DNA from: Desulfobacterales bacterium
Lineage (GTDB): Bacteria; Desulfobacterota; Desulfobacteria; Desulfobacterales; JANQIE01
Reading direction: 5' to 3'
Assembly: GCA_028282295.1 (NCBI GenBank)
Contig: JANQIE010000233.1
Location: 1-45,703 of the forward strand
DNA: 45,703 nt
Shown here: positions 9,058-17,292 of the stretch, one piece after another
How the letters are laid out: every line of letters begins with the position of its first letter
How positions within the stretch are numbered: position 1 is the stretch's first letter
The notes under the pieces: generated by a model
What the model was told of the DNA's origin: nothing
Databases searched by the model: none
Seen by the model: only the letters and a program-made list of their open reading frames with translations
Position numbers and translations under genes: made by a program

Positions 9058-10314
9058 TCAAACCGGCAGCCGTTTGATGGCTGCGCCCAAGGCCGCGAAT
9101 TTTTTCTCCATGGCTTCGTAGCCCCTGTCCAGATGATAGACACGCTGAACTTCGGTGCGGCCTTTTGCGACCAGACCGGCCAAAATCAAGGAGGCGCTGG
9201 CCCGCAGATCGGTGGCCATCACCGGTGCCGCCGACAACGCGGCCATACCGCGGACCATGGCCGTATTGCCCGAAACGGTGATGTCGGCGCCCATACGTTT
9301 TAGTTCGCTGACGTGGATGAATCGGTTTTCAAAAATGGTTTCGGAAATCACACTCAAACCTTTTGCCACCGACATGAGGACCATAAACTGGGCTTGCATA
9401 TCGGTGGGAAATCCCGGGTACGGCAGGGTTTTAATATCAATGCTTGCGATTTCGTCGCGGCCCTGGATGGTCAGACTGTCCTTTCGGATATCGATTTGCG
9501 CCCCGGTTAACCTCAGTTTGTGGATCACCGCGTTTAAATGTGTTGGTTCACAATCGCATATCTCGATTCGGCTACCGGTCAGGGCCGCCGCGGTCATGAA
9601 GGTGCCGGTTTCGATCCGGTCGGGTATGATAGCGACTTTTACTGGTTGCAACGCTGACACGCCGGTAATGGTGATTTCAGACGTGCCCGCGCCCTGAATG
9701 TCGGCCCCCATTTGTGTGAGTACTTCGGCCAAAGCAATGATTTCAGGCTCACGCGCCGCGTTCTTCAGGACCGTGACGCCCTCGGCCAGGACCGCGGCCA
9801 TCATCATGTTCTCGGTTCCGGTGACGGTTACGACATCAAAATAGATATCGGCGCCACACAGCTTTTCAGCTGCGGCCTCCACATAACCGTGTTCCAGTTC
9901 GATGCGGGCCCCAAGACGTTGCAGACCGCGCAGATGCAGATTGATGGGCCGCGATCCGATCGCGCAGCCGCCGGGTAAGGATACCCGCGCTTTTTGAAGG
10001 CGGGCGACCAGCGGCCCTAACACCAATACCGAGGCCCGCATTTTACGAACCAGGTCGTAGGGCGCTTCGTGGTTGCACAAACCGCCGGCGTTGATACGAA
10101 CAACTCCCGGTTCGGGTGTTTCGACCTGAGCGCCCAGGTGAGTGATCAGTTGCTTGATGCTGTCGACATCTCTTAGTTGAGGCACATTGGTAAACTCACA
10201 CCAGCCATCAACCAGAAGGGCGGCTGCCAGGATCGGCAACGCCGCGTTTTTTGCACCGCTTATTTTTACCTGACCGCTTAACCGCCAGCCTCCTTCAACA
10301 ATAATCTTGTCCAT
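9058..10314 (-). CDS. murA: UDP-N-acetylglucosamine 1-carboxyvinyltransferase MurA
   Basis: This catalyses the first committed step of peptidoglycan synthesis, transfer of enolpyruvate from PEP to UDP-GlcNAc, in the cytoplasm. At 418 residues it is of normal length. The N-terminal K22-N23 pair (SGAKNAALP) and the catalytic loop Cys (C117 in [11 protein letters not shown]) are present; this Cys is the fosfomycin target in the family. The C-terminal region has the expected [13 protein letters not shown]. The gene directly precedes comEC and probably shares its transcript. The start follows a plausible but weak ribosome site. Confidence 0.96.
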   Translation of the reverse strand: MDKIIVEGGWRLSGQVKISGAKNAALPILAAALLVDGWCEFTNVPQLRDVDSIKQLITHLGAQVETPEPGVVRINAGGLCNHEAPYDLVRKMRASVLVLGPLVARLQKARVSLPGGCAIGSRPINLHLRGLQRLGARIELEHGYVEAAAEKLCGADIYFDVVTVTGTENMMMAAVLAEGVTVLKNAAREPEIIALAEVLTQMGADIQGAGTSEITITGVSALQPVKVAIIPDRIETGTFMTAAALTGSRIEICDCEPTHLNAVIHKLRLTGAQIDIRKDSLTIQGRDEIASIDIKTLPYPGFPTDMQAQFMVLMSVAKGLSVISETIFENRFIHVSELKRMGADITVSGNTAMVRGMAALSAAPVMATDLRASASLILAGLVAKGRTEVQRVYHLDRGYEAMEKKFAALGAAIKRLPV

Positions 10315-10394
10315 TTAATACCTTAAATAACCGGTGTTTTTGAATGAATGCGAAAAAATAAAAAAGCGCTTATCTTCGAAATCTCAAACGGATA

Positions 10395-10466
10395 AGGGCC
10401 GCGGAAAAAACAAAATGTCCCAAATACGGACCGAAATTTGGGATATTTTATTTTTTCCGCGGCCCT
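10395..10466 (-). terminator. Long palindromic hairpin after the qrc operon, copy H1
   Basis: A 72-base inverted repeat with outer arms AGGGCCGCGGAAAAAA (10395-10410) and TTTTTTCCGCGGCCCT (10451-10466). The stem of about 30 bp has one mismatch and one wobble pair. It lies 36 bases after the last qrc-cluster gene on the minus strand, so it can end or stabilise that transcript. A nearly identical hairpin (H2) is at 28490-28562, so this is also a dispersed repeat. Confidence 0.75.
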
Positions 10467-10501
10467 AAGCGATTTGGATATTCGGAATTCAGGCGGTCGG
10501 A

Positions 10502-10663
10502 CTAATGGTGATGGCCGCCACCCTTGCCTTTGGCTGTGTCGATGACGGCTTTGATGACGCAATACGTAACCCCCATGCCAAGGATCGACAGCGCGTACCA
10601 CAAGCCGCCATGAAAAACCATATGGCCCATATCCCAAACCCATTCAAATAAAAAGGGAAACAT
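10502..10663 (-). CDS. Small membrane protein at the end of the qrc operon
   Basis: A 53-residue reading frame whose ATG at 10663 is preceded by GGAGGAAAAAA. It begins MFPFLFEWVWDMGHMVFHGG, continues with one hydrophobic segment (LWYALSILGMGVTYCVIKAV, residues 21-40) and ends in a Lys/Gly/His tail (KGKGGGHHH). It follows qrcD by 46 bases on the same strand, and the operon hairpin H1 comes after it. This context and the strong ribosome site make it a credible fifth gene of the qrc cluster. The family is not recognised. A small accessory subunit of the membrane complex is inferred; the His and Met residues near the membrane could also bind metal or heme. Confidence 0.75.
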   Translation of the reverse strand: MFPFLFEWVWDMGHMVFHGGLWYALSILGMGVTYCVIKAVIDTAKGKGGGHHH

Positions 10664-10709
10664 TTTTTTCCTCCGCTATAGGGGCGTTAATCTTGGATGA
10701 GTACTAAAT

Positions 10710-11948
10710 CTATTCGACCGGATTCAATTCCTTTTCCTGCGGAAAAATCGGCAGGTACCGGTAAGATATCATGATCAGGATAATACCGTAGGCTACCGGC
10801 AGAATCGTCGTGGCCACTTCCTGCCAACTCGGCATATACAATTCCCAGGATTCGAACGGTAACACCGGTACGGCCAATACTTGCAGAACCATCACCCAGC
10901 GGTTCAGGCAAACACCCACCGCTGCCAGGATAACTGCGCTAATCAAGGTAAATTTGTTTTTGCGGCCGCCATTGGTAACCAGGATGATGGCCGGGACAAA
11001 GCCGCAGACAACCAGTTCGGTAAACAGGATCCAATAGCCGTAAAGCGCATTATTGGAGTAAAAATGGCTCACGTGCAGCCCCATTTCCGGGGCGGTATGG
11101 GTGGCCCAGTACCAGGTGTCGACCGATTTGGCGATGATGTAAGTCAACAGCATCCAGCCGCTGATTTTCGCCAGCAGTTCGATGACGTTATCCCTGACCA
11201 GTTTTTTGCCGGATATTTTTTCCGTCAGTTTGGTGATGCAAATGGTGAAGCAGGGGCCGCAAGCCGCCGCCGACCAGGTAAACAGAAAAAAGGTGTAGGG
11301 CCAGATCAAGATGTGTTCGCGATACCCAAAAGGCCGGCCGAACAGGACACCGGCCACGCCACCTAAAGAGCCTTGGTGGAAAAAAGACAGGAACGCGCCG
11401 GTGGCCGCAAAGATGGCCATGATTTCATGCATGTTATGGCTCAGATTATGGAAAAAAGGGACCTTGTCGATTTGTTTGTTTTCCAGAATCAGGGGGATGT
11501 ATTCGATGGTCAACACGCCGAAGTAACACGACAGACAAAAGGCCACTTCGGTAAGCATTGAATGCACATTGGCATGCCAGAAGATGAACCAGCCGCGCAG
11601 GGGCTGACCGATATCGATTGCCAGGATCAACAACGCGGAGCTGTAGCAGATAAAACCGATGAGGACAGCGTAGTTGATGATGTTTTTCAACTCGTCCTTC
11701 CCCACGATATACTTTAAAAAACCGGTGAAAAAGGCCCCTCCGCCCAAGGCGATGACCGCAAGGTCGGCCCAGATCCACAATGCAAACCCATAGGCATTGT
11801 TCATGTTGGTTTGATTCAGGCCCTTGATCCAGCACAGCAGCATCGCATATACGCCCCATGCCAGTACCAATCCGACAAGAGTTAGACCAATAGCGAATTT
11901 GGGCAATGGACAGCGCTTGACCCCGTCGGGAATTAATGCAGTATCCAT
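10710..11948 (-). CDS. qrcD: Menaquinone reductase Qrc, integral membrane subunit QrcD (NrfD-like)
   Basis: A 412-residue polytopic protein of the NrfD/PsrC family with about ten transmembrane helices, beginning with VGLVLAWGVYAMLLCWIKGL. In Qrc it carries the menaquinone site in the inner membrane. It is encoded last of the four recognised qrc genes, after the iron-sulfur subunit. AAGGAG lies about ten bases before the ATG. Conserved NrfD features seen include the polar helix region with LRGWFIFWHANVHSMLTE and the WAYT-like stretches HILIWPYTFFLFTWSAAACG. The assignment to Qrc rather than another NrfD complex rests on the operon partners. Confidence 0.92.
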   Translation of the reverse strand: MDTALIPDGVKRCPLPKFAIGLTLVGLVLAWGVYAMLLCWIKGLNQTNMNNAYGFALWIWADLAVIALGGGAFFTGFLKYIVGKDELKNIINYAVLIGFICYSSALLILAIDIGQPLRGWFIFWHANVHSMLTEVAFCLSCYFGVLTIEYIPLILENKQIDKVPFFHNLSHNMHEIMAIFAATGAFLSFFHQGSLGGVAGVLFGRPFGYREHILIWPYTFFLFTWSAAACGPCFTICITKLTEKISGKKLVRDNVIELLAKISGWMLLTYIIAKSVDTWYWATHTAPEMGLHVSHFYSNNALYGYWILFTELVVCGFVPAIILVTNGGRKNKFTLISAVILAAVGVCLNRWVMVLQVLAVPVLPFESWELYMPSWQEVATTILPVAYGIILIMISYRYLPIFPQEKELNPVE

Positions 11949-12017
11949 AATTTAAGAGCTCCTTACGTCGTTCAAATTAAATTGCAAATATAACGGAATG
12001 AGCGACCAAGCATGTCG

Positions 12018-12836
12018 CTAATGGCTTCCGGCCTGTTTTTCATTCTTGAGATAGTTGTCGCCCATTTTACGCACCCACTCACGGCTTGAAAGGTAGTAGA
12101 CCTTGGCGTTGGTTCCCAAGCGTTCGAGCAGGCGAAAAGCGTGCGGCGCCTGGGGACGACCGTGATGCTTATGATCCGGTTTGACAAGTTGGGTAACGGC
12201 ATGGCTCGGATTGTTCAGGTCTCCGAACGTGATTGCGCCAGCCGGGCAGGCCTGGGTGCAGGAGGTCTGATAGTCTTGCTCATCAATGTCGCGTTTACCC
12301 TTGGCATAAGCCCGGTCCTTAGCCTGCTGGAAGCGGTGAAAGCAGAAGCTGCATTTTTCAACGACCCCGCGCATCCGCACCGAGACTTTCGGATTGAGCA
12401 TTTTTTCCATGCCTTCCGGCCAAACCGGGTCCCACCAATTGAAAAGGCGCACGTGGTACGGACAGGCGGCCATGCAATAACGGCAACCAAAGCAGCGTGT
12501 GTAAATCTGGCTGACAATTCCGGTATTTTGATCATAGTCGGTGGCGGTTGCCGGGCATACGGAGACGCAAGGAGAATGCCCTTCATGTTGACCGGCGCAC
12601 TGCATGCACGGGCGCGGCAGGTAACAAACATCATGATCCGGGTAGGCTTTGCCGTTGGTCAGTTTATAGACCCGCAACCATTTCATGCTAAGCAGTTGGT
12701 CGGTTTCGTCTCTGCGAAAAGGCACATTGTTTTCCGACATGCAGGCAACCATGCAAGCTCCGCAACCGGTGCATTTGTCCAGATCGATGGCCATTGCGTA
12801 CAGGTAGTTCTTCGTATGATTTTGCGCTTGTTTCAT
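12018..12836 (-). CDS. qrcC: Menaquinone reductase Qrc, iron-sulfur subunit QrcC
   Basis: A 272-residue ferredoxin-like electron-transfer subunit with four cysteine groups: CTGCGACMVAC, CMQCAGQHEGHSPCVSVCP, CFGCRYCMAACP and CSFC plus a late CTQACP. This matches the pattern of the PsrB/NrfC/DmsB family with up to four clusters. It has no signal peptide, as expected for a subunit carried with its Tat-exported partner or tethered to it. It is expected to pass electrons between QrcB/QrcA on the periplasmic side and QrcD in the membrane. It lies 19 bases downstream of qrcB. Confidence 0.93.
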   Translation of the reverse strand: MKQAQNHTKNYLYAMAIDLDKCTGCGACMVACMSENNVPFRRDETDQLLSMKWLRVYKLTNGKAYPDHDVCYLPRPCMQCAGQHEGHSPCVSVCPATATDYDQNTGIVSQIYTRCFGCRYCMAACPYHVRLFNWWDPVWPEGMEKMLNPKVSVRMRGVVEKCSFCFHRFQQAKDRAYAKGKRDIDEQDYQTSCTQACPAGAITFGDLNNPSHAVTQLVKPDHKHHGRPQAPHAFRLLERLGTNAKVYYLSSREWVRKMGDNYLKNEKQAGSH

Positions 12837-12855
12837 CAGAACCTCATTCTATGCG

Positions 12856-15078
12856 TTAGGCTTTGGACAATTTTGCCCGAATTCCCCAGGTCGCATCCAA
12901 ACCGGATACCGGATCTTCGGTCATTCCAACCAAGGCATTGTAGTTTACGCCTTTGCCGGCTAAAAAATCATCGTAAGCCGTATGCCCCAATCCTCGGGGA
13001 AGCGCCACCACATCGGGGGCCACACCCTCGGTAATATGCACCCGCACCTTGGCTTCACCTTTGGGCGTTTTCAGTTTGGCGGGTTTGCCGTCGGCCAATT
13101 GCAGGGCAGCGGCTGTTTTGGGATTCACTTCCACTAGTACGTCATTGCCTTGCAAAACAGTTTCGTCCACCGATTTGACCAAAAAGGGCGGTGATCCAAT
13201 GGGCCCGGAGGCAATGCGCATGGTATCGTAGGGTAAAAGCAAATGCGGGTAAGTTGTAGCATCGCCCTGCGGTAAAGCCGGCTGGGATTCCAAGGCTGCG
13301 TTCAGGTCCGGGTTGCTGAATTCGAATTTCGACGACGCCGTATCAAAGGTGCCGAACCCAAGGGGCGCCGCAACCTCTGGGCCTTGCCAGTAGCCCTTGC
13401 GGTTTAGTTCATTCCATTTGTCGCCAAGGGTTTCCCGTAAGCAGGTTGGGTAGTCCTGCCATGGAAAAGCTGCGGCAATGTTGCCGCCCAAGGCGTGCGC
13501 CAGGGCGATAATCACATCGCCGGTGTGTCGCGTGTCGAACAAGGGGCCGATTGCCGGACGGCTCAGTCCGATGATATTTGCCGGATAGGCGGCCGGCGAG
13601 GGAACATCTTCGAGTCGCTCCAGATACATGTGGTTCGGCAGGATCAAGTCGGCCATTTGAGCGGTTTCATCCATAAACGATGCGAAACTGACGATAAACG
13701 GAATTTGGGCCAACGCAGCACGGGTCGCTTCGGCATCGGGCATTGTATATAATGGATTGACATCCGCAACGAAAAGAGTTTCGATGCTGTCCCCCTTGCC
13801 GGTATTCAAGACTTCGGGTAGTTGGTTTAGGAGAGAACGGCTATGCGGGTAGCGGCTGCTGCCCGCGCCATCGATGCGTCCTTTCTGCATGCCGGCAACG
13901 GCGATGGCGTCCATGGTCGCTTCCGGCCAATCGATGTCGTCGGCTTCCGGAATCGCAATCACACCGCCTTGTCGGTTTATATTGCCCACCAGGGCGTTGA
14001 GGGCATGCACGGCGATGTAGTCGCTCAGGTGGCCCGGTGTAAGGCCCTGACCGCGACCGCAAATCGCCAGCGGTTTGCGCGCACGGGCAAATGCCCGGGC
14101 CAGCGCCACGATCTTTTCAGCGGGCACGTCCGTGATGCCGGCAACAGTTTCCGGTGCATATTTGCCAAGTACCAGTTGTTTGAACGTTTCGAATCCAGTG
14201 CTGTAATTGACGACAAAATCGCTGTTGTGCAGATTTTCATTGATGATAACATGGGCCAAGCCTAAAGCCAGGGCCCCCTCGGTGCCCGGTTTGACGGCGA
14301 CCCATTCATCGGCCTTGGCCGCCGATACCGATAGGCGCGGTTCCACTTGAACGACGCGTCCAGTCGATTTTAACAGGCTATTGGCCTTGAACATATAAAC
14401 GCTGGAACCCCAACCCTGAATCATGCCGCTGCCGAAACTCAGGATGAAATCGGCATTTTTCGCATCCACGCCGACACTGGCGCGCATTCCGTGCATGAGG
14501 TAGAGGGTCATTTCATAGTTGTCCAGATAAGAAGGGGTGCTGAAGAAATTGGGTGAACCGTATACGGTCAACAAGCGCTGGAAAAGCTGCGCCACGGTGC
14601 CCCGGTCACGTCCGAAGACACCGGCTACGCTGTGGCTTTTGTCGGCAGCGCGCAAGGTTTTGAGTTTGTCAATGACCATCGCCAAGGCATCTTGCCATGA
14701 AATCGGTTCCCATCGGCCTTCACCCCGGTTGCCGATGCGCTTTAGCGGCTTTTGAACCCGAGTCGGGCTGTAGAGCAATTGCGGACCGGCTATCCCCAAA
14801 ATACAGACACCGCCCTGGTTGACGGGATAATCTTCGATGCCTTCAACTCTTATGACACGGTCGCCCGCTTTTTTTACCGTGATACCGCAACCGCCCGGGC
14901 AGAGATCGCAAACGGAGTGGGTGTAGGTGATCGCGCCTTTGTCCGGCACCGGTGTCCACGGCCAGTTTTGCGACCAGATGGACAGGTCGTCGGTCAGCTT
15001 CCAGGGAAGCGGCGTCAACGCGGTTCCGGCAGCCCCACCGATCGACAGTGCCAGAAAACATCTTCGGTCTAGTTTCAT
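12856..15078 (-). CDS. qrcB: Menaquinone reductase Qrc, molybdopterin-family subunit QrcB
   Basis: A 740-residue protein of the molybdopterin oxidoreductase superfamily. The N-terminus has an RRCFLALS motif like a Tat signal. A [4Fe-4S] motif follows (CDLCPGGCG, with the fourth Cys in GGVCILG). The large central domain and the C-terminal dinucleotide-binding fold (VEVNPKTAAALQLADG) are present. In characterised Qrc complexes this subunit is reported to lack functional Mo cofactor chemistry and to serve as an electron-transfer scaffold. No obvious Cys or Sec metal ligand can be singled out here, but that needs alignment. It lies between qrcA and qrcC on one strand. Confidence 0.92.
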   Translation of the reverse strand: MKLDRRCFLALSIGGAAGTALTPLPWKLTDDLSIWSQNWPWTPVPDKGAITYTHSVCDLCPGGCGITVKKAGDRVIRVEGIEDYPVNQGGVCILGIAGPQLLYSPTRVQKPLKRIGNRGEGRWEPISWQDALAMVIDKLKTLRAADKSHSVAGVFGRDRGTVAQLFQRLLTVYGSPNFFSTPSYLDNYEMTLYLMHGMRASVGVDAKNADFILSFGSGMIQGWGSSVYMFKANSLLKSTGRVVQVEPRLSVSAAKADEWVAVKPGTEGALALGLAHVIINENLHNSDFVVNYSTGFETFKQLVLGKYAPETVAGITDVPAEKIVALARAFARARKPLAICGRGQGLTPGHLSDYIAVHALNALVGNINRQGGVIAIPEADDIDWPEATMDAIAVAGMQKGRIDGAGSSRYPHSRSLLNQLPEVLNTGKGDSIETLFVADVNPLYTMPDAEATRAALAQIPFIVSFASFMDETAQMADLILPNHMYLERLEDVPSPAAYPANIIGLSRPAIGPLFDTRHTGDVIIALAHALGGNIAAAFPWQDYPTCLRETLGDKWNELNRKGYWQGPEVAAPLGFGTFDTASSKFEFSNPDLNAALESQPALPQGDATTYPHLLLPYDTMRIASGPIGSPPFLVKSVDETVLQGNDVLVEVNPKTAAALQLADGKPAKLKTPKGEAKVRVHITEGVAPDVVALPRGLGHTAYDDFLAGKGVNYNALVGMTEDPVSGLDATWGIRAKLSKA

Positions 15079-15149
15079 AAGCTTTCCCTCAATCTCGTCA
15101 ACAGCCCGATTTGCGGCTAAGCCGCCGACAGGCCGATTCTATCTCCCGT

Positions 15150-15860
15150 TTATTTATGGCAGACGAAACATCCACCGCGTAGCGTCTGCACACTACCCTG
15201 ATTGACATTGTTGGCTTTGTGACATTCGGCGCAATCATCCATCTTCATACGGTCCCAAGTGTTTTTCTTGAACCCGGCAATGTTTTTGCCCCAGATATCA
15301 CGGCTGTAGCCGGTGATGCGGTTCTCTTCATAGACACGCGTTTGCGTACTGACACCAATGTCGCCATGGCAGGTTTTGCATTCCATATTTCCCATCTTGA
15401 CATGGGCGATATGGGAAAAGAAAACACAGTCCGGTTGACGGGCATAAACCAGCCAGGGAACTTCCTTGCCGGTTTTGACATATTCTTCGACAAACCGGGC
15501 CTCTTCTTCACTTTCGCCCAGGACGTCTTCATGGCATTCCGCACAACTTGCCAGTTTAGGGATTCCCGAAAAACTGCCGTCTTCCCGGAAATAGTGGCAG
15601 CTCGCACAGCCTTCTGCACTTATTTCCGGATCCATATGCATGGCATGATTGAAATTGACGGGTTGGGTTTTTTGCGAGTAGAGTAACTTGGGAAAGACGG
15701 CCCAGCCGATAATGAGACTGATCACAATCCCGATGATGAAGGACAACATCACCGGGGCATTGGAATCGGCGGCCGGGGCCGGGTCATGTTTGGGGTGCCC
15801 ATTCTCATCCTCAGGTGTTTGCGGCACATCCGCTGTGGTTTGATCATCTATTGTGCTCAT
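15150..15860 (-). CDS. qrcA: Menaquinone reductase Qrc, multiheme cytochrome c subunit QrcA
   Basis: First gene of the qrc operon, 236 residues. The ATG at 15860 is chosen because GGAG lies five bases before it; the frame extends further upstream without such a site. One N-terminal membrane anchor (residues about 37-57) follows a hydrophilic lead. Five CxxCH heme motifs start at residues 85, 106, 161, 210 and 231. A lone Cys at 145 in PDCVFFSH is suggestive of the atypical sixth site, since QrcA is described as hexaheme. The protein receives electrons from periplasmic hydrogenases or formate dehydrogenases through cytochrome c3 and delivers them toward menaquinone. Confidence 0.92.
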   Translation of the reverse strand: MSTIDDQTTADVPQTPEDENGHPKHDPAPAADSNAPVMLSFIIGIVISLIIGWAVFPKLLYSQKTQPVNFNHAMHMDPEISAEGCASCHYFREDGSFSGIPKLASCAECHEDVLGESEEEARFVEEYVKTGKEVPWLVYARQPDCVFFSHIAHVKMGNMECKTCHGDIGVSTQTRVYEENRITGYSRDIWGKNIAGFKKNTWDRMKMDDCAECHKANNVNQGSVQTLRGGCFVCHK

Positions 15861-16791
15861 GGAATCTCCATTAATATTTAGGGGCGATTGAATTCTTCGG
15901 TTTTTCCGCCCGTCACCGATCCTGAACAACACACCCCAAGTTTAACTTGGCTATCCGGATTGCCGACCGCCTTGTTTTTAACTTGCCCGGACCGCTCGAA
16001 AAGCGCCTCAAACCGGCATTTTAGAGCCTTTTATCATCGCAAAGTCAAGCGTAAAAACGCTGCCCCTGCTTACATTGAGTTCTTTTTTTTGTCAAGGGAA
16101 ATCGGATTTCCCTGAAGGCTCTTAACGATGCGGGATTGCTATGTAATTTGGTCTGCGCAGGAACTACCCGAGTCCGGCGCAAGGAGGAGGCCCCGTGCTC
16201 TTTTCCTAATCAAATTAGGAGGGCAAGAACGTATTGTCCGATGAGTTTTTGAGATTGTTGCCGGCCCATATTGATGGGCGGTCAGGGCTACCTATGTGTT
16301 TTGAACTTTCGGTATCGATTTCGGTTTAAACGCGATGCTTCCGGCGTTTGGATGCCAAACACCGTGCGAGATCGATAATGGCGTATAAGTTTTTGAAATT
16401 GATGGTTAAATCTGAAATAAAGGCGTAATTTCGCTCGACCGGCGGCATTGCACAAGATTTGATCAGACGTCACGTTTTCAAAGGCGGGGCATAAAGCTGT
16501 TTTAATGGTTTAATATGCTAAAATTATTGATTAAAAGTTGATTTATACGAGCTGCCTACATTTTTGTGTGGTGATGCACACTTTTATATGCAATTTATTT
16601 TTTTTGTAAAAATATTAAATAATAATAGATAGTTAATGGTTTGGCACGTGGCCGCGCTGACAGCATTCAATATATCCGTTTTTTTACACGAGAATTCAGA
16701 CGCCTTGGCGACAAAACGTTTCGGTTGTAAAGACAGCATCCTGATTATCAGCGTAAAGGGCGTTTGGTTGTTATTGAATTTATAGTTTGTA
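15861..16791. other. Long non-coding interval upstream of qrcA
   Basis: About 930 bases with no convincing gene on either strand; it becomes distinctly AT-rich after 16490. Short hairpins are visible: TCCTAAT/ATTAGGA at about 16205-16221 and GCCCAT/ATGGGC at about 16263-16279. The qrc promoter is expected near 15870-16000, but no consensus elements are clear. Confidence 0.5.
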
Positions 16792-16930
16792 CCCATCCGG
16801 AAATAGTATCTTTTGGTCCAGGCCGGCGTTCTCGCCCAATTGCGGTCCTCGACATAGCGTTGCTACGCCTGCGGTCGCAATTGGGCTGCGGCCTTGGCCT
16901 TAAACAAAAGCTACTATTTCCGGATGGGCA
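16792..16930. repeat. Dispersed hairpin repeat, copy R2 (complete)
   Basis: A full-length copy. The outer arms run CCCATCCGGAAATAGTA... and ...TACTATTTCCGGATGGG. The inner stem is GCCCAATTGCG (16834-16844) with CGCAATTGGGC (16876-16886), a perfect 11-bp pair that differs in sequence from R1, R3 and R4. The loop is the conserved CCTCGACATAGC...GCTACGCCTGCGG. The outermost pair is C-G here and T-A in R3, so the end also covaries. Confidence 0.88.
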
Positions 16931-17292
16931 TTAGTTAATGTTTCCCGGCAAATCCTGTCTTTTGGGCTTGGCCGGCACTCTCTGCCCAGTTAAAATCTCA
17001 AGCGTGCCGTTGTGAAGCCCGTTGTTTCAAATTCCTTGCGACCTTATAAGCCGGATTCGGTGCCGATAGCCGGGCATTGGCTCGATCTGTCAAGAAACGG
17101 AATGGAATCAATATTGGTTTGCCCAGTAAAGTGGGCACCACCTGCCCCCTATGTTGAGCAAAATCCACATGGCTGGAATTTATTTGTAGATAATTCAGAT
17201 AGTTAAAATGTGGCATAGGCTTTGCTCATATTCAGACGGGATAGTGCACTATCACTATGGAGTTCAATTTTTGACGCGTGTAAAGGGTTTTT
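16931..17292. other. Non-coding interval upstream of the histidine kinase gene
   Basis: About 360 bases without a supported gene. It should contain the promoter of the plus-strand kinase. No clear promoter, terminator or RNA gene is recognised. Confidence 0.4.

Noticed and set aside
16998-17216. Possible tRNA or structured RNA upstream of the kinase
   Set aside because: No cloverleaf, T-loop or known riboswitch core can be drawn from this stretch.
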